Source: Paraspadella gotoi
Taxonomy: Eukaryota; Chaetognatha
DNA length: 64,000 nt
NCBI GenBank assembly: GCA_051294375.1
Contig: CM119265.1
Location: 14,608,963 to 14,672,962 of the forward strand
Direction of reading: 5' to 3'
Position 1 is the stretch's first letter. Each line of letters begins with the position of its first letter. A program made the translations under genes and the position numbers. This document shows positions 13,056-64,000 of this stretch, piece after piece. The notes under the pieces are model-generated. The model was not told the DNA's origin. It made no database searches and saw nothing but the letters and a program-made list of their open reading frames with translations.

Positions 13056-13690
13056 ACTCTCTTCTCTCTCTCTCGCCGAAAAGGTTGGATTATATTAGTT
13101 TTATTTTATCCATATTGTTCGTTTTAAGTAAATACTAGATATTTATCTTTCATTTTTTATAAATAAAGTAGTGTATCCCCGTAGTGTAAGCATCTGCATG
13201 TCAACGCCACGCGATAATCCGAAACACAGCCGCGCCGCCAACTAAAGTTGTCGCGTTAACAACGTGGCCTCTTCGAATTCGGGCGCGCGCAGCATTGAAC
13301 TGAGACGAGCATAGCGCCGCAGACATGAAGACCCGAGCCAGCATTCTGCATTGATGATTTCTCGGAGAAACTCTCGTTTTCGGAGGCGTAAAGGGGACAA
13401 ATTGAGGAAGAAGGAGGGGAGAGGAGGAGGAGGAAGAGGAGGTTGGTCAAAAAAGGAAAAAAAAAGAAATCTCTTCTGTTTTGAAAGAGACGAACCAAAT
13501 CCTCGGCGTCGAAAGGATGGAAAGATTCGGGGAGGATTAAAAGTCAATGCCAACGTTGAGACCGACGACGAAGACGACGACGACGACGACAATCGTTGAA
13601 CAATGAACAATGAACATCCATGTTTATCATGTCAAGTCAAAAAACTTTTGACACATTTCTATAAGTTAAAATTGATGATTCAGGAATAAC
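12345..13690 (+). repeat. Diverged direct repeat flanking a 25-N gap
   Basis: ATTTCTCGGAGAAACTC at 12362 and 13359 begins two related stretches, each continuing through AAAGGGGACA and a GGTCAAAAAAGGAAAAAAAA run. The gap at 12961-12985 lies between them, and the DNA after 12985 is a (CT)n tract. A looser match links 12890-12950 with 13630-13680 (ACTTT.GACA.ATT, CCTATAAGTTA-like). Noisy gap filling is likely. No gene is seen. Confidence 0.6.
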
Positions 13691-13699
13691 AATTGATTC

Positions 13700-16100
<2,401 letters not shown>

Positions 16101-16141
16101 CCCAAACGATGACGCCAATGACAGTTTTCACCTCAGCCACT

Positions 16142-16174
<33 letters not shown>

Positions 16175-17356
16175 GTGGAGGCGGCGTCGTCGACGCCGAC
16201 GACGACGACAACAACGACGACGTCTTTTCGGCGCCTTGATCGTCGAAACTATAAAAACTGTGGCGGCGTCGAAGACACAAACATTTTCGGATTTTCGCTG
16301 CCGACGAAAAAGAGACGAAAATCTTCGCTAAAATGTTGAGCCAAATTTCGTGGGGGAAGAAATAGGAAATATTTAAATATTTTTGCCGACTTTTTAATTT
16401 TATTTAGAAAAAATAAACGAACTTTTATCATCGATGACCTTTGGTCATTTCGTTTTAAAAAGAATTTAAAAAAAAGAACAAACGATCGAACGTTTCTGAC
16501 CAGACATAACTAATGTCTTTTGTCTAATTTTACGTTCGATTTCATTTCACTCACTTCCGTTTTTCTTTCNNNNNNNNNNNNNNNNNNNNNNNNNNNNNNN
16601 NNNNNNNNNNNNNNNNNNNNNNNNNNNNNNNNNNNNNNNNNNNNNNNNNNNNNNNNNNNNNNNNNNNNNNNNNNNNNNNNNNNNNNNNNNNNNNNNNNNN
16701 NNNNNNNNNNNNNNNNNNNNNNNNNNNNACAACAACAACGACGACGACGACAAAATCGTGTGAATAACGAATCAACCACTTGACCGTTAAGTTGGTCAAC
16801 CTAATTGAGCCACTAAACCAATACAATTGTTTTCTCGCTTTTAGTTAATTTTGACAGTGAATTGTTTTACCATTGTTTTGACTTTTTATTCTCTGTTTTG
16901 GCTCATGATTTTCGAATCATTACACCTTGATAAAAAATACGGAAAACTCGTCTCAATTATCGAACAAAATAATTTCGCCAATTTCGCCGCCTCAAAGCGA
17001 TCGTTAGTCTAGTTTCTCTTCCTTCTTTTTCTTTCAATCTCCTTTTTTTTTTTCTTTAACCTACTACTACACCCAGGAGTCTTTTACTTCTCTTCTATTT
17101 TTTCCTTTTCTTTTTTTTCTCCGTCCTTTTTCTTTTCTCTTTTTTTTTCGATCTTTCTCTTCACCTTTTCGTCGCTCGCCATTTTTCTCCGCCAATTCTT
17201 CGCCTCATTGCGTCTCAATTTTTTCCCATTTCCGCTTTTTGACTTTCGGTTCCAGTTTTTTTTTCTCTTTCTTTGTCCAGTTTTTTTTTCACCGCGGGCC
17301 AAATCTTTAGTTGTTCACAGTTTATTCGCCCTTCAACAGTGAAATATTACTAACTG

Positions 17357-17408
<52 letters not shown>

Positions 17409-17540
17409 CTTCTCTCTTCTTCATCTCTCTCTCTCTCTCTCTCTCTCTCACTTCTCTCTGCCTTCTCTCTCTCCTCCTCTCACCCTCGCTCGCATTAATA
17501 TTAGTCTCACCTTCTGACACTCACTGGCCTCTGGCGATAT
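16101..17540. other. Non-coding DNA upstream of Pax6
   Basis: It includes a GGCGGCGATGGC/ACGACGACG stretch at 16140-16220 that gives a 76-codon Ala/Thr-rich frame, an N gap at 16570-16728 and (CT)n at 17360-17490. No exon with support. Confidence 0.4.
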
Positions 17541-17900
17541 CACTGGTTTTTTTCCCAAAATAGGGGGCGGCATCCTCATTTCCTCCTCCTCCTTCTCTTC
17601 CTCCTCCTCCTTTACGTGAACCCTCCGGAGACGGAAATGATGAAGCTCTTCGGTCGCTCGGTCAGGACGAAGGGGGCGTGGCCTCGAAGCCGCGCAGCGC
17701 CATCGCGGAAACCAATTTTCTTCTTGGCGCCACTTTTGACCGGAAATGAGAAGCGAGAGTGGAGAAAGTCAAAGAGAGAGTGAGACGCAGACAGGGATAG
17801 AGTAAACGAGAGTGAGAGAGAGGGGGAGCCGGGAAGAGCGCGAGAGCACGAGAATATAAATACATAAGAGTGAGAGCGAGTTCTCCAACGATTTCCAGAA
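17540..17900 (+). promoter_or_regulatory. Candidate Pax6 promoter with TATA box
   Basis: A TATAAATA element lies at 17855-17862, about 570 bases upstream of the first Met of Pax6. Upstream of it are a GC-box/KLF-like site (GGGGGCGTGGC near 17670) and a TTGGCGCC site near 17724. The DNA between 17480 and 17720 is poor in long simple repeats, unlike its surroundings. A transcript starting about 30 bases past the TATA box would need either a continuous 5' leader or a short intron ending at the acceptor-like TTTTTTCAG at 18376-18384. This is inferred from motifs only. Pax6 genes commonly have several promoters, so others may lie outside the window. Confidence 0.35.
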
Positions 17901-18384
17901 CATTTTCGCCCTTTTTGGCTTCTCTTCTCTAACGCAGAACTTGGCTTCTATTAAATGGGTCGATGACGGCATTATCAGTGATGGCATCCCCGGCGGTTTT
18001 GCCATTGCCTGTTGCATCGACAGCGTGATTGTGGTCACCCATTCCTCATCGCCGGTGCCATCGACGCCGGCGTCAAGGCGAGGTTTAATAAGCTTCCATT
18101 AGGCAAACGTCTCCGGGCGCTCGTGCTCTCATCTCTATCTCTCTCCTCTCTTCTCTCCTCTTCCTCTCTCTCTCTCTCTCCTCTCTCTCTCTTTCCTTAT
18201 TTTACAATTTCCGGTGCAGACACTTCCCCCCCCTCCGAAGCCAAAACTGTCAAAATTGAGCATCTCGAATTTGACCGGCGAAAATTCTTTCCTGAATATG
18301 ATTGGTCGAGAGAAACAAAGTAATTGTTCCAAAAAAAAAAAAAAAAAAATCGAACTAAAATTTAAAGACCTTGTCTTTTTTCAG

Positions 18385-18433
18385 AATTTTTTCACTTCCA
18401 TTCTGTGTCAGTTTTTGAAGCGATCCATTAACA
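18385..18433 (+). promoter_or_regulatory. Probable 5' untranslated leader of Pax6 exon 1
   Basis: A pyrimidine-rich acceptor ends with AG at 18383-18384. It is followed by 49 bases without an ATG before the chosen start codon. An in-frame TGA at 18416-18418 closes the frame upstream, so ATG 18434 is the first Met of the open frame. That ATG has A at -3 (ACAATG), a good context for initiation. Confidence 0.4.
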
Positions 18434-57935
<39,502 letters not shown>

Positions 57936-59734
57936 CAGTCGTTCTACTGGGACAATGACGTCGACCGGAGAACGATGACGTCAACCCCAAAAAGGGTCAG
58001 AAGTCCACTCCCTTGACGACATGAAAAATCAAAAGCGAAACCCAGAGAACGTTCGATATTTTGCAGTAGTGCATGGACAGGCCTTGCGGATTCAGAAAAT
58101 TTATAAAAAAAAAAAAAAAAACGTCTCCGCGAGTAGGCTGCGTAATGCAGGAATTGAAGGTTGAGTTCCTTTTTCGATCGATAGTTTTTTTTTTATTTTG
58201 TCAAGACACACCCACGGTCTTAAGCCATTCCTTGAACCGTAGAATCTGCCACCCGCGTCACGACGGAGATTTAGTATTCTTTGTCCGGAGGGTTTACGCA
58301 CGTTCTCCCGACGGAATCTACACAAAAAGATTCAGCCTACAGTTTACTTTCATTTTTTTCTTGTATTAACAGGATGCCGACAAGTGTTATCAGTTAAGAA
58401 GACAGAAACTTTGACTGTTTTTTATTTATTGCGAGCTTGTTGTTCAGGCCGCAAGTACTCGAAGTCGACGTGTAAGGCGTCATTGTATTCTCGAGNNNNN
58501 NNNNNNNNNNNNNNNNNNNNAAGGCAAGGGAAGCATCGAGTTTTTAAGGACCGGAAAAATCAGAGGACCCGTTATTCGCGGTTTGTTCTAAACCGGGGAC
58601 CGGGAAAAAACAGAAAAAAAAAAAAAAGGTCTTCGGTCCGATTTTTTTGGTTGCGGATGGACCGGTACGGTAGGGATACGCACCTGGAACTAACTTGATC
58701 CCTCGGCGATTCACGAAATCATCAAAATTAGGCATCTCCAGGCATTAGATCATCCAGGTCTCGAAGGTTGATCATAGGAACATACCTGTTAAACAATCAA
58801 ATGACCTTAAAGATCTCGGAATATAATTCGCAATAAGAAATGAGTTCTTCAAAAAAAAAACAAAAAAAAAAAAAAAAAAAACAAACATATCATCATGACT
58901 GAACTTTACCCTTCGATGATCATTTTTTTATTCAAACAATATTATAAAGAAAAAATGAAAATATCGGCGTCAAAAACAAAAACAGTGTTTAATTCATTGT
59001 TTTTTTTTTTTCCTACTCAAACAAAAAGCAACCAAGATCAGGATAATCGAGGTCACGTGATTTCATTTTGAATGACAAACTAAAAAAACGGAAAGGCCTA
59101 ATGTAAATATTTAAAGGGAGGTAGATAGTTAATAATATTCTTTTAATTTAAAAAAAAAAAATGATTAAAATTCAAATGCGTACTGACTTCGCGAAATAAA
59201 AAGAAAAAGTTTTTCTCCCTTCACTTTAAAAAAAAATGACGCACGCATGACTCACCGACGATCACAGGAAAACAAAGAAACCTCGGAACGCAATCTTGGG
59301 TAGAGTGGCACCCTCGATTTTAAATTAAAAAAAAAAAAAAAAAAATCGCGAATCTCAGCATTAATTTGGTATTTTTTTCTTTTCGGTCTGCCTAAGTTTT
59401 TTTTTTTTTTTTTTTCGACACAATCTTCCATCTTTGACTTCCCATCCTTCGCGTTGTTCTTCGTTTCTCTCCGCACAAAAAATTCAGCCGACAGTTTTAC
59501 TTCCTTTTTTTTAGTCAGATCCTAAATTTATCCGAAAATGTTTAGGCTGATGTTTTTTATGTTTTGTTCATGGCCTCGACGCCCGTGAACTCATTGGGAA
59601 TCTCGCCCATGATATCCGTCGCCATATCACGAACCCATGACTTGTACCAACTAGACGCCGAATATCTATAAGAAACTCTAAAAGAAACTATCGGTTTACA
59701 TTGTATCCATTGCTATTAGTAATATAATCTTAGA

Positions 59735-59870
59735 AACACCTTGTCGCTGGATTCTCACTCGACCCCAATCTCCGTTAACTTCACGTTGAAATCTCTTAAC
59801 TCACTTAATCTCTTAACTCACCGGTGGATCCCTGCGCTTCATCTGACTGACCAAATTCTGTAGAAAGGCT
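59735..59870 (-). repeat. Diverged inverted copy of Pax6 intron 11 and edges of exons 11-12
   Basis: On the minus strand this reads GGTGAGTTAAGAGATTAAG and continues with GAGTGAGAATCC and GACAAGGTGTTT, matching 57594-57685 with extra bases. Farther left, the minus strand of about 59565-59630 starts GATATGGCGACGGATATCA, like exon 12. The coding part is too altered to be a working exon. It fits the same fold-back pattern as the rest of the window. Confidence 0.65.
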
Positions 59871-60079
59871 CTGCGCGAAACTCAGAACAATGGCCGCGGT
59901 TAACCCAAGACCATGGGCTACTATAGCCCGTGACCCGAAAAAGCTGGCGGTCTGACGGAATTCTGAGCAATCGAATAGATAGATGGAACATATTTATGTC
60001 AACAAAAAAAAAATATCACAAAAACCACAATAAAAAATAAAACAGACCCTAAAAATTTATATAAGTTCTTACTCCCTCT

Positions 60080-60335
60080 CCCGAGCGACGATTCCATTTC
60101 GATCCTCAGTATCGATCGATGCGTCATCTTAACAAATATCTTGTTACCCCGAANNNNNNNNNNNNNNNNNNNNNNNNNTAACATTATGGAAATCTTCCCG
60201 ATAAAAAATAAATCGCCGTATGAAAGTAATAAATCTTTTGCGGAATGAGATCTCGGAGGTAACAAAGATTTTGTTAAGATGCGCATCGATCTACACTTAG
60301 GATCGCGAAATGGAATCGTGCTCGGGAGATGGGAG
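60080..60335. repeat. Inverted repeat centred on a 25-N gap
   Basis: The left arm at about 60078-60150 (CGACGATTCCATTTCGATCC through TCTTAACAAATATCTTGTTACC) is the reverse complement, with a few indels, of 60262-60336. The gap 60154-60178 lies between the arms. The sequence on each side of the gap is thus the same DNA read on opposite strands. Confidence 0.75.
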
Positions 60336-60420
60336 TAAAAGGCAAGGGAATTTTTTTTTTTTTTTGACCGATCGTTGTGAGAACCGTTGACGAACGGAAA
60401 ATCTGATCGACTCATTTCCC

Positions 60421-62999
60421 AGGAGCCAAAACTATGGAGCGAGAACTCCTTTGTTCACTCTCATTTCGAGATCATTATCCCTCTTCCCATCGATCATTAT
60501 CTCCCTTCGCTCATTTCATCTTTCGTTAAATTCCTCCTCTCCGTAGATTGAACTCCCCCTTTATTGCCAAATTGGGCCCCCAACTTTATTGCGTCATATC
60601 ATGAGATCACAAACACATGAAATTGATTTCGATGAACAAGTGCCATATCGCTGGATATCATCATCATCATCCTAAAACAAATTTTTTTATCGAAAAAAAA
60701 TCCTCATTATTATTATTTTTTTTATTATCCATAAATCTAAGATGATTACCGTTACTATTCAGAATTCTTTAAAAAGAAAAAAAACCAGATCCTTATCATT
60801 TCCATGTTATTCCATGTCCAAGAGACGAATACCTCTTTCTCCCTCCCCTCTACCCAGTTCATGTCATGTCTCATGTCATGTTTCATGTGATAAGTGGATG
60901 GAGAGGTGGGTTTAAAAAAAAAAAAGATTTTCATTGTATTTATTACTCACAAAATGAATCTCATATCTTGTCCGTTCAGTCCGTAGGCACCTTTTTCTCC
61001 GCCTTCGTTTCTATCTCATTTTTTTTCTTTTTTCTTAATTTCGGAAAAAAAAACTTAAGAAAAACTTTTTTGTTGTCTATTTTTGGTTCAAACGTTTTCT
61101 TTTACCGTTGATTTAAAAAAAAAATCATTCTCGCCGCCATATTGCATTATTGAATGTAGTTACAAAAAAAAACCCCTTGTAAAACGACTGTCACTGTTTT
61201 CTCTTCCCCTCTTTATAAAATTTTTTATCCCCCCATTCAATCTATGCGATCATACCCCTTAAAACGAAAGTTTTTAGTTTCTGATTTTTACAATTTAATG
61301 GTTCTAATATTTTTGTAAAGACTTTCTGTGTTTGTGAAAATATAACTATTAATTAATGTCTCTACAAAAACATTCGTTCTTCGTTGACGCTGTATTGGAA
61401 TTGAGAAAGAGAAAGAGAGAAAGAGAGAGAGAACCAGTTAATTTATGCCAGAGAGAGAGAGACAGAGATACAGCTTAACCCGCTTTTAACAAAACGATTC
61501 CGATTTCGTGCGGAAGCGAGACGCCTCAGTCGGAACAGAGAGAGAGAGAGAGAGAGAGAGTAAGAGAGAGAAAGGAAAAAAAAAGAAGAGTTTTTGGTTC
61601 TGATAAACGATTTTTCGGTCAAAACTTCTCATTTCTTTTGTTCCGTCGAACGAAAGGCAATAAATTCTGAGATCGGGACGTCATCAATCATTGGAATTAT
61701 AGCGAAGGAGACGAAGAAGAAGAAGAGACTCGGGATCCGGCGGTCCGGACTTCGGACTCCCGGATTGAGAAATTGAGAATTGAATTCGGATGAGAATAAT
61801 TGGAAAATTAAGAATCAAAACAAGAGAAATTGAGAAGAAAAAAAAACCCATTAGCGTTTCCTCTTCCGAAAGGAATTGCAATACGTGTATAATGTACAAT
61901 TGTACATGTCACGCAATTTCGACGCAATAACTTTACATCTCAGGCGACTGCTCGATAATTAACACAGAAACGTCCTTTTCGTCATCAATAAAAATTCGAC
62001 CCGACAAAAAAAAAAAAAAAATGAACGGAAAAAAATCAGGAATAAAAAAAATATTCGCCAACATAAAACTCCTAGGACCACCGCCGACCCAAGAGAGAGA
62101 AATGTTTTCCCTTTTTAACCGGTCTTAACCGTAGTTTTTGACAGATTTTATTGCTTCAGTTTTTCTGGGTGCGTGCCTCTCGGTCCGAATCTAGCCGACC
62201 CATTCGATTCCCGCACTCTCTCTCTCTTTCTCTCTTAGCTTTCTATTTAGAGGTTTTGACTCAGCTTTTCTCATTGTTACTTTTGGATGATTTTATTGCT
62301 CGCTCTATCCCAATTTTGTTTCGCGCCACGTTTTCGAATTTATCCTTCGATTCTTCATACCGAATGATATAACCTCTTTGCAGGTGATCATTGTGTTTCA
62401 GTCAACGGTCGCCATTGACGTTCGTCATCTTTGACTCTTTCACTGTCGTTTCACATGACATCACTCTTTTTTGAGTTCGTTTTTAGCTTTTTTTTCTTAC
62501 TCCAGTTTACCCGCCACTTTGTCATTTTAACATTAATATTCAAAACAGTCAGTGTGTGTATATAGTCCTTGCTATCTTCCCCCATTAATATTCTTTTTCA
62601 GCGTCCCGTTCGTTGCCGTTCGCCGTCCTTGTCTCGTTCGCCGTCTTATTTTCGTTCGCCGTCGTTCGCCGTCTTCGCCACGGACTCATTCGCTATGCGT
62701 GAACGGGAAGCGACGAGCCATGAACCCTCGCCTGGTCTCCCGGGTGCAAAGGAGTGAGGGGAGGAAATAGGGAGAGGGAGAGGGAAGGAGGGGAAATTAG
62801 TAAAGTAGGTGTGTGTGTGAAGGGAAAGTGAAGTGGGTGAGGTATATATGAAAATGTGGAGGTAGGTTTTGTAACAACGAAATAAACAATCTGCGATGGA
62901 GTGCAATATTAATGTTTTAATTCAAAGCCTGGTTTAACTAAATTAAATCTGTTAGGTCATAGGTGAGAAATTGTTTAAATCGAGCGATGAGTGGAAATC
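60421..62999. other. AT-rich 3' flank
   Basis: It contains imperfect TCATGTCATG repeats at 60860-60890, (GA)n at 61400-61580 and AATAAA hexamers near 61661, 61984 and 62880. A TTCGCCGTC-type short repeat at 62600-62680 gives a Ser/Arg/Pro-rich frame. No gene is supported. Confidence 0.45.
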
Positions 63000-63076
63000 G
63001 AAGAGTGGAAAAGCGAAAGTGAAGAGTGGAAAAGCGAAGGTGAAGAGTGGAAAAGCGAAGGTGAAGAGTGGAAAAC
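63000..63076 (+). repeat. 21-base minisatellite, ~3.6 copies
   Basis: The unit GAAGAGTGGAAAAGCGAAGG plus T repeats at 63000, 63021 and 63042, with a partial copy at 63063. The first copy differs by one base. It has no stop in one frame but is not in any recognised gene. Confidence 0.9.
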
Positions 63077-63600
63077 GAGTCAGTAAATGGGAGTGAAAAG
63101 GCGGGAGGTGAGAGGAAGGAGGAATTGGTTCGGTCGTAAAGCCTAATAGAGTTAAGTAGTCGCTACGGATCGCTTGGGTTCACTATGGATATGAAAGTGT
63201 TTAAGGTGCAGAGTCGGAGATGGCTGACGAGGGAATAGAATTTCGTAGACTCGAGGAATCGTGGCGTAAAATCATGGGAATTGCGGAAAAATCGCAGAAG
63301 GAACGATTATCAAAGAATGTTCGGAAATTAATATTAACGATTTCATAAAAAGATAATAACTGAATCGATGCGTGACGCATTCGGTGAAACGAATTTTCAA
63401 ATCAACATTCAAATCTTTCTCGTTTTCGTCGTCGTCTTCGTCTTCGTCACGCTCGAGTTCATCGTTCATCCTATCGTCGTCGCTTTGTTTGTCTCGCCTC
63501 TAAACTCTGACGATAAATGCGAAGAAATTCGGACTCGTAGCGACCTCTCGCCGGCCAATTCGAGAAACCGTTCCGGCCCACCGAATAAAATTATGCCAAG

Positions 63601-63692
<92 letters not shown>

Positions 63693-64000
63693 CTCCCTCC
63701 GACCCGATAGCATGAAAACGGAATTTCGAGGTTCCGAAAATGCACCGTTTTCTCTCGCTGTCGTCGTCCGCACGAACGTCGTTTTCATCGTCGTCGTGCC
63801 GCGCGTTATCGTCGTGTCCATCATCGTCGTCATCGTCGTCGTCGATCGGAACGAATGAAGCGTGAAAAGTTTGTTGCAGAGTTTGAGGACAATTCAGCGA
63901 ACTGCGAGGAGGAGCGAGATAGAGAGCGAGCGAGAGAGAGAGCGAGAGAACCTGTGCGCAGACGGTAGGAGAAGAGAAAAAAAGTTTTGGGCTCGACGGC
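63077..64000. other. Non-coding right end
   Basis: It holds a (CT)n tract at 63603-63681 and TCGTCG/CATCGT arrays at 63420-63480 and 63780-63845. No exon is recognised. Confidence 0.45.

Larger units (their letters stand above)
57936..60420 (+). other. Pax6 3' flank, mostly non-coding
   Basis: This AT-rich DNA follows the Pax6 stop. It has long A and T homopolymers, an AATAAA near 59195, two 25-N gaps (58496-58520 and 60154-60178) and inverted repeats described separately. A CRE-type palindrome TGACGTCA lies at 57976-57983. The short open frames here are broken by homopolymers and show no family resemblance. It probably includes the 3' untranslated region, whose end I cannot place. Confidence 0.5.

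Noticed and set aside
16109-16339. 76-codon Ala/Thr-rich frame
   Set aside because: It is produced by GCGGCG/ACGACG repeats and ends in non-repetitive sequence with no similarity I know.
62569-62757. 62-codon Ser/Arg/Pro-rich frame after an acceptor-like TTTTTCAG
   Set aside because: The composition comes from TTCGCCGTC-type short repeats; there is no partner exon or family.

Overview
The window is non-coding-rich nuclear DNA from an animal, and I support one real gene: a complete Pax6 (eyeless/toy class) transcription factor gene on the + strand, about 18.4 to 57.9 kb. It is split into twelve coding exons with GT-AG borders. The exons encode a paired domain, a paired-class homeodomain with Ser50, and the conserved Pax6 tail (GLISPGVSVPVQVPG followed by DMATGYHWP). 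The organism is a bilaterian invertebrate. The phylum cannot be settled from this window. CpG is not depleted ((TCG)n/(GTC)n tracts are everywhere), and (AG)n/(CT)n microsatellites are extremely dense. Apart from the tail, the sequence after the homeodomain ([32 protein letters not shown]) resembles the Pro/Ser/Thr-rich transactivation region of Pax6 in other phyla.

Layout. 1-17.5 kb: no convincing gene. It holds noisy duplicated blocks (0.43-4.64 kb and 12.3-13.7 kb), simple repeats, a possible LTR fragment near 7.2 kb and CpG-rich DNA at 14.4-15.5 kb. 17.5-18.4 kb: candidate promoter with a TATA box. 18.4-20.5 kb: exons 1-4 (a long N-terminal extension and most of the paired domain), separated by short introns of 93-233 bp. 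20.5-26.8 kb: a 6.3 kb intron with a CCAAT/E-box cluster that could be an internal promoter. 26.8-27.6 kb: exons 5-6 (end of the paired domain and the linker). 33.5-41.5 kb: exons 7-9 (homeodomain). 34.6-54.5 kb: the region around exons 8 and 9 is present several times in alternating orientation. The extra copies are full of single-base insertions and deletions, and four 25-N gaps lie in or at the edges of this block. This is most simply a gap-filling or fold-back-read assembly artefact. 55.8-57.9 kb: exons 10-12 (C-terminal transactivation domain). Exon 10 shows frame changes typical of uncorrected indels. 57.9-64 kb: 3' flank or untranslated DNA, with AT-rich sequence, homopolymers and more fold-back repeats.

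Intron positions at RILQ|VSN, NIPS|VSS, EK|EFER and ARIQ|VWF agree with those I remember for vertebrate PAX6. An additional intron splits VATPE|VVAK. The most interesting biology is a possible ~392-residue Ser-rich N-terminal extension ahead of the paired domain, a triple tandem 5' splice site after exon 11, and a CCA-containing tRNA-Lys 3'-end match in intron 5. I found no undescribed multi-gene system. Assembly gaps: 25-N runs start at 1333, 12961, 16028, 40363, 42481, 46584, 53648, 58496 and 60154. Larger N runs are at 16570-16728, 21544-21863, 23497-23655, 24816-25044, 25600-25914, 28981-29525, 29713-29893, 30302-30458, 30784-31070, 31665-31816 and 52637-53114.
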